DNA of 8,060 nucleotides from Thermoplasmata archaeon. Its GTDB lineage: Archaea; Thermoplasmatota; Thermoplasmata; Halarchaeoplasmatales; Halarchaeoplasmataceae. Location of the stretch: positions 1 through 8,060 of the forward strand of contig JAFDTP010000073.1 of the NCBI GenBank assembly GCA_019594195.1, written 5' to 3'. Shown here one piece after another: positions 1 to 6,543 of the stretch (the first letter of the stretch is position 1; every line of letters begins with the position of its first letter). The notes beneath the pieces were generated by a model. That model ran no database searches. It was not told the origin of the DNA and saw only the letters and a list, made by a program, of their open reading frames with translations. The position numbers and the translations under genes are program-made.

Positions 1-11
1 CTCTGAAAATT

Positions 12-128
12 AGCGGGCAAAGTGAATTTGTTGGAATTCACTGGCGTCCGCTTATAAATCTTTGATTTTAAGCGGTGAGTTAGAAATCTTTTATTTCTGA
101 CGCGTCCGCTTATAAATCTTTGATTTTA
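12..128. repeat. Tandem array of structured repeats, about two units
   Basis: A 27-base sequence at 44-70 recurs exactly at 102-128, a period of 58. It begins GCGTCCGCTTATAAATC and contains a small palindrome, AAATC-TTT-GATTT, at 56-68 and 114-126. Each copy is preceded by a hairpin whose outer stem pairs AGCGG with the CCGCT inside the repeat (12-16 with 48-52; 71-75 with 106-110). The inner stems differ in sequence: AGTGAATT/AATTCACT at 21-28 and 35-42, against a 9-bp stem at 79-87 and 93-101 (one G-T pair). Bases 1-11 resemble a degenerate end of a further unit, so the array may continue to the left. Its function is unknown. Each copy also holds TTATAAAT, which resembles an archaeal TATA box. 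Confidence 0.75.
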
Positions 129-215
129 GGTTGTAGCCTCCACCATCAAATTTTCAATAGCATCGCAACTCATTCAGCGGTAAACCGATGTATGAATACT
201 CTCAAGTAGAAGACG

Positions 216-2594
216 TCAATGGTCTTCCGTTTTCACTTTCTTGTAGATTAATACGCTCATCAACAAGCTTATCGAGAGAATTACCAGAGTATAGCCTGAA
301 AGCAGTCCCTCGTCATCATCTTCGGCGATCTGCTCTTCAAAGAAAGCTTCCCTGTCATCATAATAGTCTTCGAGTTCATCTTCTCCTAACGGCTCAGAGG
401 CAAAATAACCCAATGGTTCGATAACTATACCACCGTAAGTGAAGAAGTCCCGCCTGTGGATACCGTTGTCCTGGTGTATCCCCCAAGGATTCTCAACTAC
501 TGTTTTTTTCAGCATCTCATCGGTTGCGTTATCCACCAGATTCTCATATGTTTCTTGTGGATCCGTAACATTTTCCATCTCCCGAAATCTACCCTGGGCT
601 ATTTCTAGTATCCTAGAACGTAGGTATCTGTCCTGATCAGTCAGATGTGATCTCTTAAGTTCAATACCTAAAAATGAACCCATCCCGGGTTGCGTCATCG
701 GATCAATGTATTGGAACTCATAAAGTTCTTCTGCTGAGGCTACATGTCTTTCACAATTGGTGTTAAACGCGAATAAAACCGGATCATGATCTGATTCTAT
801 ATTTCCTATCGATTCGTTTAGAGTTTCGTTCATGGTCAAGGTAAATCCTACACTACTCGCACCGACTATAGGACTGAAAGATCGTGAACGCCCTTCAGAG
901 GTCGTACCACCTAGAAAACCACCTCCAGATATTTCTTTAGATGTCTCGTTCTCAGTGATTTTTTCCTCATCGAGATGATCGCTTTGCCGGTTAAATCTTG
1001 CTTCAGAATTAATATGACCCGTGTAGTCGATTTTAGTATTTGCATGGCCTTCTGAGGTATCTTCATCTGAAACGACCCACGGGATACCGTCCTCATAATC
1101 TATAGTGAGATCGATTTCCCACTCCATGTCAAGGTCTTCAAAGACATCTCCATTTCTTTTGTTATCATCGAAAACAAACTCGAATGAATTGTCAAGCTCG
1201 ACGTCCACTTTTCCTTCCGAAGTGATGGTCTGTTTTGTTATCGAAAATCCTTCGTTCTCTGTATCAGATATATATTCGGCCCATATCTTACCTGAGAAGT
1301 CGACCCAACTTTCATCCACATTTATTTTCAATTCAGAATTAATTTTGTCATCCTCCACGACCATGTCGACCTCTCCTTGAGAGTAAAAACCCCCTTCATA
1401 TTCGAATATCGTTTTGTCGTTTTCTTCATCTGATCTCTCTATGTCGTACAGGAAAAGATCTCCACCCTCCATTTCGTTTATATCAACGGAGTCCATCCCT
1501 AGCCTTTCTTCAAAATTATCTTCCGACATCAGTCGAGAGTAATCCATGATCCACTTGTAAGACATATCACTACTCTCTGTTTCTTCATATGGCAGGTGAA
1601 CTATCTCTTTGGACGACATACGTTCACTTCTAGAATAGTAATTCCTTTTTCCCGCCTCATAAAACTGATAATAGTAATCATCTTCATTTATTGCAACCAC
1701 TCTGTAGTATAGGACATCCCCTTCTTTTACTTCTCTCTGGTGAATCCCTTCTTGATAAACTGATTTCTGCCCGAACTCATCCACAAATTCCGTTTGATCT
1801 CCGCTGACGTTTCCGATGTAATGGTAGCCATAGAGAGCTGTAGCTCTGTAGATATCATACTGCATTATCTCGCTTCCTCTTTTTTGCTCGGGCTCGTCCC
1901 ATTCCAATCTCACTTCCTCATCTTCGTATTTCCCCTCTAGATCTCTGGGTTCTGACGCAGGTTTGCTCAGTACCGAGAGCTTAGTGTTGTCCTCGCCATA
2001 GTTCATTTCTATGTCCTCACCGGTTATTCTGACTGTGAACTCGTATTCGCCTTTGAGTGGTTCGGGATCTACCAATAGGTCTTCATTTATCTCTCCGAAG
2101 AGAACTTCGGTTGTATCTGCCATATGACGCCAACCGGGCTCATCAAAATCTTCGACCTCTCTCCGCAAAATAGATCGCATCGTATCATAGATATTATAAC
2201 TAGCTGACATTCTATGTTGGATGGAGATTGATTCATTTATGACTTCAGCTTCATCCACCCTTTGGTCTATCAATCTGATATCATTATCATCAGGTCTGTT
2301 AACCGTTAACGAGTAACTTTGATAAGAACTAGAGGTCCCATCCAAGATCGTGACTAGATTTTCAGGAACGACATCATATTGCATATCATAAGTATAATTG
2401 AAGGTGTGTGTATAGATATCTCCAAGAGGGATTTCCCACTCCTCGTCGGGTTCATAGAATTCCTCGAAGGGTGCGATAGATGACGATGCCGAAAGATCTT
2501 CACCGCTACCTGAAAACACAGGGATGACAGACGAAGTGATCAACATCACAACTAGTAAACCGAGCATATATTTGCGCCAAGACATGATCTTCAC
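216..2594 (-). CDS. Exported, C-terminally anchored surface protein with fibronectin type III-like domain
   Basis: This 792-residue protein starts at GTG 2594; an in-frame ATG three codons later (2585) is the alternative, and neither has a clean ribosome-binding site. Residues 5-28 form a signal peptide (WRKYM followed by a hydrophobic run ending near VFSGSG). Residues about 764-784 form a membrane helix followed by a short basic tail (KKVK), so most of the protein should lie outside the cell. Residues about 212-335 resemble a fibronectin type III domain: a PRDLEG lead-in, an EVRLEWDEP strand, a YDIYRA strand and a late YYRVVAINED strand. The remainder (35-210 and 340-760) is not recognised; it is very acidic and seems rich in beta strands up to about residue 600. 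I count eight N-X-S/T sequons. It is the last gene of the minus-strand cluster and could be the client of the DUF58/DUF4129 genes upstream; that link is inference from position only. Confidence 0.9.
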   Translation of the reverse strand: MKIMSWRKYMLGLLVVMLITSSVIPVFSGSGEDLSASSSIAPFEEFYEPDEEWEIPLGDIYTHTFNYTYDMQYDVVPENLVTILDGTSSSYQSYSLTVNRPDDNDIRLIDQRVDEAEVINESISIQHRMSASYNIYDTMRSILRREVEDFDEPGWRHMADTTEVLFGEINEDLLVDPEPLKGEYEFTVRITGEDIEMNYGEDNTKLSVLSKPASEPRDLEGKYEDEEVRLEWDEPEQKRGSEIMQYDIYRATALYGYHYIGNVSGDQTEFVDEFGQKSVYQEGIHQREVKEGDVLYYRVVAINEDDYYYQFYEAGKRNYYSRSERMSSKEIVHLPYEETESSDMSYKWIMDYSRLMSEDNFEERLGMDSVDINEMEGGDLFLYDIERSDEENDKTIFEYEGGFYSQGEVDMVVEDDKINSELKINVDESWVDFSGKIWAEYISDTENEGFSITKQTITSEGKVDVELDNSFEFVFDDNKRNGDVFEDLDMEWEIDLTIDYEDGIPWVVSDEDTSEGHANTKIDYTGHINSEARFNRQSDHLDEEKITENETSKEISGGGFLGGTTSEGRSRSFSPIVGASSVGFTLTMNETLNESIGNIESDHDPVLFAFNTNCERHVASAEELYEFQYIDPMTQPGMGSFLGIELKRSHLTDQDRYLRSRILEIAQGRFREMENVTDPQETYENLVDNATDEMLKKTVVENPWGIHQDNGIHRRDFFTYGGIVIEPLGYFASEPLGEDELEDYYDDREAFFEEQIAEDDDEGLLSGYTLVILSISLLMSVLIYKKVKTEDH

Positions 2595-2642
2595 GTCTCC
2601 AGACCAATAACAAAATAAAATTATTTATTTTTTCCCCATATG

Positions 2643-2652
2643 TTTTTTAAAG
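2643..2652 (-). promoter_or_regulatory. TATA-like promoter for the surface-protein gene
   Basis: On the minus strand this reads CTTTAAAAAA, close to the archaeal TATA consensus. Transcription would begin about 25 bases downstream, near 2622, leaving a leader of about 28 bases before GTG 2594. An AT-rich stretch at 2611-2633 is an alternative. Confidence 0.4.
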
Positions 2653-2727
2653 TATGTCTTTTCTTCCTCATGATCTGCCTTACTAGAGATCACGAAATTT
2701 TTAGTAGAAAGGTCATGGAAACCCGGT

Positions 2728-2740
2728 GGAAAAAATAATC
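2728..2740 (-). terminator. T-tract terminator candidate after the operon
   Basis: The minus strand reads GATTATTTTTTCC about 35 bases after the stop of the polytopic membrane protein. A T run without a strong hairpin is the usual archaeal terminator signal. It supports separate transcription of the downstream surface-protein gene. Confidence 0.35.
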
Positions 2741-2773
2741 AAATCTCAAGGTATGAAAGTTTGTTCAGAAAAA

Positions 2774-3334
2774 TCAACGCTCTTCAGATGATAGAAGATC
2801 TATCATCTTGTAGATGATCATGAAAAGAGCAAGGCTGAAGATGATCATAAGTATCGTCTCTATACGACCAGTGGTTATCCTTCCTAAAGAGCTAAAAGAG
2901 CCCACCAATGCGGCAACTGCTGCTAGGAACGCACCGAATATCAGATTGGTGAAGATCCCGTAAACGGTGAAGTGACGGGCCGATCTTGTGAATGAGATCA
3001 AGTCGCGGTTCTGTGACCCCTTCCTCGCGCTCTCTTCAACGTTACATACCATCAACAGATATCTTGCGAAGACCCAGATACCGATAAACAGGAATAAGAA
3101 ACCCACCGTGGCGAATATGTTCAATACAGTTAGGGAAAGATTTCTACTCATGAAAAGATATGTGAACATACTCAAAGTTATACCGATGTCGATCAACGAA
3201 GTTTTCCTTTTTACGTAACCTACAGCGGTCATCAAGGAGAATATAAGTGGCAAAAAATGGGATACAGAATTAACAGAAGTCGATATATTAGCGATCCCTA
3301 GGATTGAATGTAAAGATACTAAACTGGCTGACAA
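2774..3334 (-). CDS. Polytopic membrane protein of the DUF58 operon (unknown family)
   Basis: This 186-residue hydrophobic protein has about five membrane segments, at residues 25-40, 46-63, 69-95, 122-147 and 158-176, and a basic cytosolic loop near 104-121 (ARKGSQNRDLISFTRSAR). I do not recognise the family. The first conventional in-frame start is TTG at 3334, which has no usable ribosome-binding site. The frame stays open upstream, and a consensus GGAGG at 3400-3396 lies 7 nt before an in-frame ATA at 3388. Starting there gives 204 residues, adding QRTNVK and a further hydrophobic segment, and overlaps the end of the DUF58 gene by 19 bases. The true start is therefore probably at 3388. 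It is the fourth gene of the operon; a membrane partner for the DUF58 protein is a reasonable guess. Confidence 0.8.
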   Translation of the reverse strand: MSASLVSLHSILGIANISTSVNSVSHFLPLIFSLMTAVGYVKRKTSLIDIGITLSMFTYLFMSRNLSLTVLNIFATVGFLFLFIGIWVFARYLLMVCNVEESARKGSQNRDLISFTRSARHFTVYGIFTNLIFGAFLAAVAALVGSFSSLGRITTGRIETILMIIFSLALFMIIYKMIDLLSSEER

Positions 3335-3369
3335 TCCTGAGATTATGATGGATAAAATGAAGACGTATT

Positions 3370-4647
3370 TTACATTTGTTCTTTGTATCGTAACACCTCC
3401 TTCAATGCAGGTTCTAGGGGTTCGTTTGGATCCCAGTCCACTACCGTGGTTCCTTCACTCCATAACCTGTCGATGATGTTCTTCCTCTCGGTCCGGCAGA
3501 AGTCTGCAGCTATCTCATCGTATTCTTCAAGTATTTCCCCCTCTATCTTCAATGGGTCTGGCGAGATGACCATGATATCGTATTCTTTCCTTGCTAGATC
3601 TATGATGGTTTCGGTAAAATCCATTATGGTCAATGGAGAGATGAAGATGATGAGACTCTTTCTAGGGAAGAAATCCTCGAGCAGCCATTTTACACCCTGT
3701 AGGTCCCAAGAACCTCCCTTTTCGAATTGGGTAAGATTGGCCATGATCTTGTGATAGTGGTTTTTCCCGGTACCGGGATATACCCAATTCATGTATTCTC
3801 CAGAGACGATCAGACCTAAGCGGTTGCGAGCTGATAATATGGAAGAAGATAAGGATGCTGCTGCATCCACTGATACGCGGAGAGAGTTAGTTCTCTCAGT
3901 ACCAACGATACCTTTTTTATATCCATCTACAACCAGTATGACATCGCCTGATTTTTCTCCTTCATATTCGTTCGTATATGGTTCAAAATACTTGGCTGTG
4001 GCTTTCCAGTTGATATCACGGATCTCGTCGCCCGGATGATATTCTCTAAGAGCGAAGAACTCGCTGCCTATACCGATGCTTTTCGACTTTATATCACCAA
4101 GCCAATGTTTGGTATAGCTGGGTTGTATATCGACGCTCTGCATTTCTTGAGTCTGAGGTAGTACACGAAGCGTTATCTCTTCGCCCATCTCCATCTCTTT
4201 TGAAAAGAAATTGAGAGGATCTCTATATCTGGCCCTTATGGGCCCAATATCTATCTTCCCTGTTATTGGGCAGCATATCCTGTAACTCAACTCTTTGGTT
4301 TCATTAGCGTCTAATTTTATAACTTGATGATTGGAACCCTCGATTACTTCTACCAACGCTGGAAGGATATCATGTATCTCAACTAGAACGGGTCTTCTCT
4401 CCTCGTTCTGGATGGAGATCTTGATCTCTATCTCATCATCCACATATATCTCCTTTTTACGCTCATCAGATCCTCTAGAGATAGATAATAGTGTGGCATC
4501 AGGAGGCATCACTTTGCTGGATATCACGAATATCGCGAGGGATGATATGGTGATGGTAAAAAAGACCCAGCTTCTGAATAGGTTCCCAAGTATCGTTCCA
4601 ACAGCTGCTAATACGACCAGGATGATAAATATCCTGTTCATCTTCAT
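3370..4647 (-). CDS. DUF58 domain-containing protein (von Willebrand factor A-like)
   Basis: This 425-residue protein (numbered from 4647) opens with two membrane helices at about 4-21 and 27-43. A beta-rich region (about 65-170) follows, then the DUF58 signature at about 192-241: GIGSEFFALREYHPGDEIRD, then INWKATAK and ILVVDGYKKG. The fold after this is von Willebrand A-like, but the usual DxSxS metal site is replaced by DGYKK, so metal binding by the standard motif is doubtful. DUF58 proteins usually work with MoxR AAA+ ATPases in assembling or maturing membrane and surface complexes; no MoxR gene is in the window. I chose ATG 4647 because GGAGG at 4659-4655 lies 7 nt upstream and the preceding gene's TGA overlaps it by one base (TGATG). 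In-frame ATGs at 4650 and 4662 are alternatives. Confidence 0.93.
   Translation of the reverse strand: MKMNRIFIILVVLAAVGTILGNLFRSWVFFTITISSLAIFVISSKVMPPDATLLSISRGSDERKKEIYVDDEIEIKISIQNEERRPVLVEIHDILPALVEVIEGSNHQVIKLDANETKELSYRICCPITGKIDIGPIRARYRDPLNFFSKEMEMGEEITLRVLPQTQEMQSVDIQPSYTKHWLGDIKSKSIGIGSEFFALREYHPGDEIRDINWKATAKYFEPYTNEYEGEKSGDVILVVDGYKKGIVGTERTNSLRVSVDAAASLSSSILSARNRLGLIVSGEYMNWVYPGTGKNHYHKIMANLTQFEKGGSWDLQGVKWLLEDFFPRKSLIIFISPLTIMDFTETIIDLARKEYDIMVISPDPLKIEGEILEEYDEIAADFCRTERKNIIDRLWSEGTTVVDWDPNEPLEPALKEVLRYKEQM
3396..3400 (-). promoter_or_regulatory. Ribosome-binding site before an in-frame ATA
   Basis: The minus strand reads GAAGGAGGTG inside the last codons of the DUF58 gene. 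Exactly 7 nt separate GGAGG from ATA 3388, which is in frame with the polytopic membrane protein. No ATG, GTG or TTG in that frame lies closer than TTG 3334. Confidence 0.55.
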
Positions 4648-5243
4648 CATTTTCCCTCCCATCGATTCATACTCTTTATAACATCTTTTATCTTCTTTTT
4701 GTACCTCTTCTTACCGCTGAGACCTGATGCTGAGAAGAAGTCGACTTTTTCATATCCTTCTTTGTCTTCAGTAGCCAGGATGAAATCTGCAATCAAATCG
4801 TCCCGGACAAGATCCCTGAATTCTCCTGGTTTGTTAATCAGATCTTTCAGTTCCTCATCTGTAAGGCCCATATCTTCTTTAAATCTCAGGAAAAATATAC
4901 GTTTCAGTCTCTCGTGGAATATCTCTTGACTTTTTTCTTTGCCTTCGGAGGCTCTTTCCAATAGCTTAGAGATGTCTTTAACTCTCAAGTTTATCTCTTC
5001 ATCTAAAGTGTCCTTTCCCCCCCATTCCTCTGGTTCGTCGGTGATTTCAGAAGTCCATTCTATCAGGTTGTAAGCTATCACGATAACAATTATGAAACTC
5101 ACTATCCTTCCGAGAGTAAATGGGAGTCCTTCATCGCCTCCCAGAACGAAGAGCATGGAGACAAGGATCAGTAGACCTACTAGTATGTAAAAGAAGTTGG
5201 AAGTTTCGCTTTTTTCCATCAGTCCGTCTACAATTTTGGCCAT
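4647..5243 (-). CDS. Two-helix membrane protein between DUF4129 and DUF58
   Basis: This 198-residue protein has two membrane helices at about 17-35 and 45-63, then a charged cytosolic tail predicted to be mostly helical. The tail includes GLTDEELKDLINKPGEF followed by LVRDDLIADFIL, and ends in a lysine-rich segment (SGKKRYKKKIKD). Its position and architecture recall the small membrane proteins next to DUF58 in haloarchaea (DUF7269-like), but this is resemblance only. The start at ATG 5243 has GGTGG 9-13 bases upstream and lies 24 bases after the DUF4129 stop. Its TGA overlaps the DUF58 start, so the two are probably translationally coupled. A structural or regulatory partner of the DUF58 complex is the likely role. 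Confidence 0.85.
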   Translation of the reverse strand: MAKIVDGLMEKSETSNFFYILVGLLILVSMLFVLGGDEGLPFTLGRIVSFIIVIVIAYNLIEWTSEITDEPEEWGGKDTLDEEINLRVKDISKLLERASEGKEKSQEIFHERLKRIFFLRFKEDMGLTDEELKDLINKPGEFRDLVRDDLIADFILATEDKEGYEKVDFFSASGLSGKKRYKKKIKDVIKSMNRWEGK

Positions 5244-5267
5244 CCTTTTAACCCACCTTAACCAAGA

Positions 5268-6122
5268 TCATTCCAATTCATCCCTTAACGCCTCTAGGTC
5301 CTCGATCACTCTCTCTTTATCTTCTTCTTCTAATCTATGAGTGCTGTACTTGGCCAATTCAAATATCTCTCTTATGCGGGAAATTTTGGTAGTGGTAACG
5401 TCTAGTTTATCATTCGCGGATTTTTCGAACTCTCTAGGGGTCATGTGCTTCTCGTCCCGGATGCCCCTCTCCTCGAGTATATTGCTCATCTGTCCGTAAC
5501 ATTCCATTATTGTCGGTTTTATATCTTTACCTTCTAGTAGATCTCTGATAGCTTTATCTACGGCGGAGGAAACATCGCTCTCTATCTCTTTCTCCTCTTC
5601 TTCTTCCTTTTCAAAGTCCAACAGACCAAATAGTTCATATCTTTCGTATAAGAAGAAGCCAAAGGCGAAAAGAGCGATCATCGCCAACATAAAAAGACCC
5701 GGTCCCTCTATAAATTCTGGAAGAAACCCGATATCATCTGGTAAAAGACTTTCACTAGAGATCAGCCCATCACCGTTGTCAGGGGTACTCATTATCCAAT
5801 AAAAGATGCCTCCTCCAAAGGCCGTCGTGACTCCTGTCAATAAGCCAGCCATCTTTTTGCTTATGTATCCTTTCTTTAGAGCTACGAATACTAAAATGAA
5901 TCCAGCGATCGCGAGCCCCACTAGAAGTACCGTTATCGCCTGGAAGAATACAGGAGTAATGATCCAAAATAAGGCGGCGCCGAACATGATATAAAATATT
6001 CGGGTTCTAGCTCTCAAAAATATAAGGACCGGTATCGCGAACAGCATGATGGTAAAGAAAGGGCCGATCATTGAAAGATCCCAATCACCACCCTCTCCAG
6101 GCACGAATTGAAAGTTCATCAT
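5268..6122 (-). CDS. DUF4129 domain-containing membrane protein
   Basis: This 284-residue protein (from ATG 6122) has about five membrane helices, at roughly 17-36, 42-61, 62-82, 92-111 and 141-159. An acidic linker (EKEEEEEKEIE) leads to a cytosolic DUF4129 domain at about 185-262, with the typical AIRDLLEG, CYGQMSNILEERG, MTPREFEK and REIFELAKYS segments. DUF4129 is commonly found with DUF58, MoxR and transglutaminase-like genes; no transglutaminase domain is present here. It is the first gene of the operon. The ATG start has only a weak AGGA before it. The frame stays open upstream, and a consensus GGAGG at 6203-6199 lies 7 nt before an in-frame CTG at 6191. Starting there gives 307 residues with a textbook signal peptide (DRKKRTG then LIFILFLFGSWLAGS). 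The CTG is probably the real start. Confidence 0.88.
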   Translation of the reverse strand: MMNFQFVPGEGGDWDLSMIGPFFTIMLFAIPVLIFLRARTRIFYIMFGAALFWIITPVFFQAITVLLVGLAIAGFILVFVALKKGYISKKMAGLLTGVTTAFGGGIFYWIMSTPDNGDGLISSESLLPDDIGFLPEFIEGPGLFMLAMIALFAFGFFLYERYELFGLLDFEKEEEEEKEIESDVSSAVDKAIRDLLEGKDIKPTIMECYGQMSNILEERGIRDEKHMTPREFEKSANDKLDVTTTKISRIREIFELAKYSTHRLEEEDKERVIEDLEALRDELE

Positions 6123-6198
6123 GCTTCCTGCGAGCCAGGAGCCGAATAGGAAGAGTATGAAAATCAGACCAGTCCTTTTTTTTCTATCCAGGATAAAT

Positions 6199-6203
6199 CC
6201 TCC
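6199..6203 (-). promoter_or_regulatory. Ribosome-binding site before an in-frame CTG
   Basis: The minus strand reads AAGGAGGATTTATCCTGG. GGAGG is 7 nt from CTG 6191, in frame with the DUF4129 protein. A stop codon (TAA, 6215-6213) closes the frame upstream, and no ATG, GTG or TTG lies between it and ATG 6122. Confidence 0.55.
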
Positions 6204-6257
6204 TTGGGAAATTTATGGTATAAGACTCTTCTGAGCAAATCTTGATTAAGTCAACCG

Positions 6258-6268
6258 TACTAAAAACC
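6258..6268 (-). promoter_or_regulatory. Possible promoter of the DUF4129-DUF58 operon
   Basis: The minus strand reads AAAAGGTTTTTAGTA, a purine-rich stretch followed by a TATA-like element. It would start transcription about 40 bases before the GGAGG at 6203. TCTTATACC near 6225-6233 is a competing candidate with a shorter leader. Confidence 0.3.
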
Positions 6269-6318
6269 TTTTGCTTTGAGTTTTTTCCATATCAAAAACT
6301 TGAACACATCCAAAAAAT

Positions 6319-6326
6319 CTAATAAG
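6319..6326 (+). promoter_or_regulatory. TATA-like promoter of the tRNA-Trp gene
   Basis: CTAATAAG, preceded by CAAAAAAT, lies about 36 bases before the tRNA. The expected start point near 6347 would give a short 5' leader removed by RNase P. No other TATA-like element in this gap fits better. Confidence 0.4.
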
Positions 6327-6398
6327 GAAAGGCGATACTATCTCAGTGTACCCCAATCGGGGGTATAGGGTAACACGGCATCCTCACGGGCTCCAGTT

Positions 6399-6466
6399 AC
6401 GTGGGATGATCGCAAATGGGTTTACTGACCGTGAAGGTATGATGATTAACTGGAGCGGTGACCCGT
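6399..6466 (+). ncRNA. Box C/D 2'-O-methylation guide RNA inside the tRNA-Trp intron
   Basis: Visible boxes are C (GGGATGA, 6403-6409, one change from RTGATGA), D' (CTGA, 6425-6428), C' (ATGATGA, 6439-6445, perfect) and D (GTGA, 6458-6461, variant of CTGA). ACGTG (6399-6403) pairs with CCCGT (6462-6466) as a short terminal stem with one mismatch. The D' guide, 6415-6423, pairs with 6504-6512, and the fifth base before D' (G6420) faces C39 (6507). The D guide, 6447-6456, pairs perfectly with 6390-6399, and the fifth base before D (G6453) faces C34 (6393). Both placements obey the N+5 rule. Both target duplexes cross a splice site, so methylation should precede splicing. The design matches the tRNA-Trp intron studied in Haloferax volcanii, which modifies C34 and U39; here residue 39 is C. 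Confidence 0.9.
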
Positions 6467-6476
6467 GATTCGAACA

Positions 6477-6499
6477 CACGTGAGGTCGCTCCTCACGTG
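6477..6499 (+). other. Perfect hairpin between the guide RNA and the 3' splice site
   Basis: CACGTGAGG (6477-6485) pairs over 9 bp with CCTCACGTG (6491-6499), loop TCGCT. It lies inside the tRNA-Trp intron after box D and abuts the GGAG strand of the splice motif. It may bring the two splice sites together. Confidence 0.8.
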
Positions 6500-6543
6500 G
6501 AGGAAACCCGTTGATCGGGGTTCAAATCCCCGTGCCCCCACTT

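Larger units (their letters stand above)
6359..6540 (+). tRNA. tRNA-Trp(CCA) with a 109-nt intron
   Basis: The exons fold as a complete tRNA. The acceptor stem pairs 6359-6365 with 6533-6539, discriminator A is 6540 and no CCA is encoded. The D arm is 6368-6384, with A14, G18-G19 and A21 at 6372, 6377-6378 and 6380. The anticodon stem pairs ACGGG (6386-6390) with CCCGT (6507-6511), and the T arm is 6516-6532 with TTCAAAT. The loop is C32 T33 C34 C35 A36 G37 (6391-6396) plus A38 (6506), so the anticodon is CCA (6393-6395). The intron, 6397-6505, interrupts after position 37, the usual archaeal site. CTCC (6391-6394) pairs with GGAG (6499-6502) as the central helix of a bulge-helix-bulge, with a 5' bulge AGT. 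The 3' side has four unpaired bases (6503-6506) instead of three, so the splice motif is slightly relaxed. It lies divergent from the DUF4129 operon. Confidence 0.95.

Noticed and set aside
44..128. CRISPR array (27-base repeats, 31-base spacer)
   Set aside because: Only two exact copies are seen. The would-be spacer is itself a hairpin and pairs with the repeat through AGCGG/CCGCT, and the copy expected at the left edge does not match.
126..173. Minus-strand mini-frame of 15 residues (MSCDAIENLMVEATT) ending inside the second repeat
   Set aside because: It is too short, has no ribosome-binding site and follows a stop codon directly. It might be the tail of a lost gene, but nothing in the sequence shows this.
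1..215. Insertion sequence end or integron attC site
   Set aside because: There are hairpins and repeats, but no transposase or integrase remnant, no target duplication and no attC core motifs.
188..424. Plus-strand open frame opposite the end of the surface-protein gene
   Set aside because: It is the antisense shadow of a well-supported gene, low in complexity of content, with no promoter or ribosome-binding site. The other open frames opposite or within the large genes (for example 1105-1380, 3383-3754, 4331-4681, 7038-7604) were dismissed for the same reason.
6455..6490. Minus-strand tRNA suggested by a T-arm-like GTTCGAATC in the intron
   Set aside because: The putative T stem breaks at its outer pairs, and no matching acceptor, D arm or anticodon arm lies at the right distance. 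It is intron sequence.
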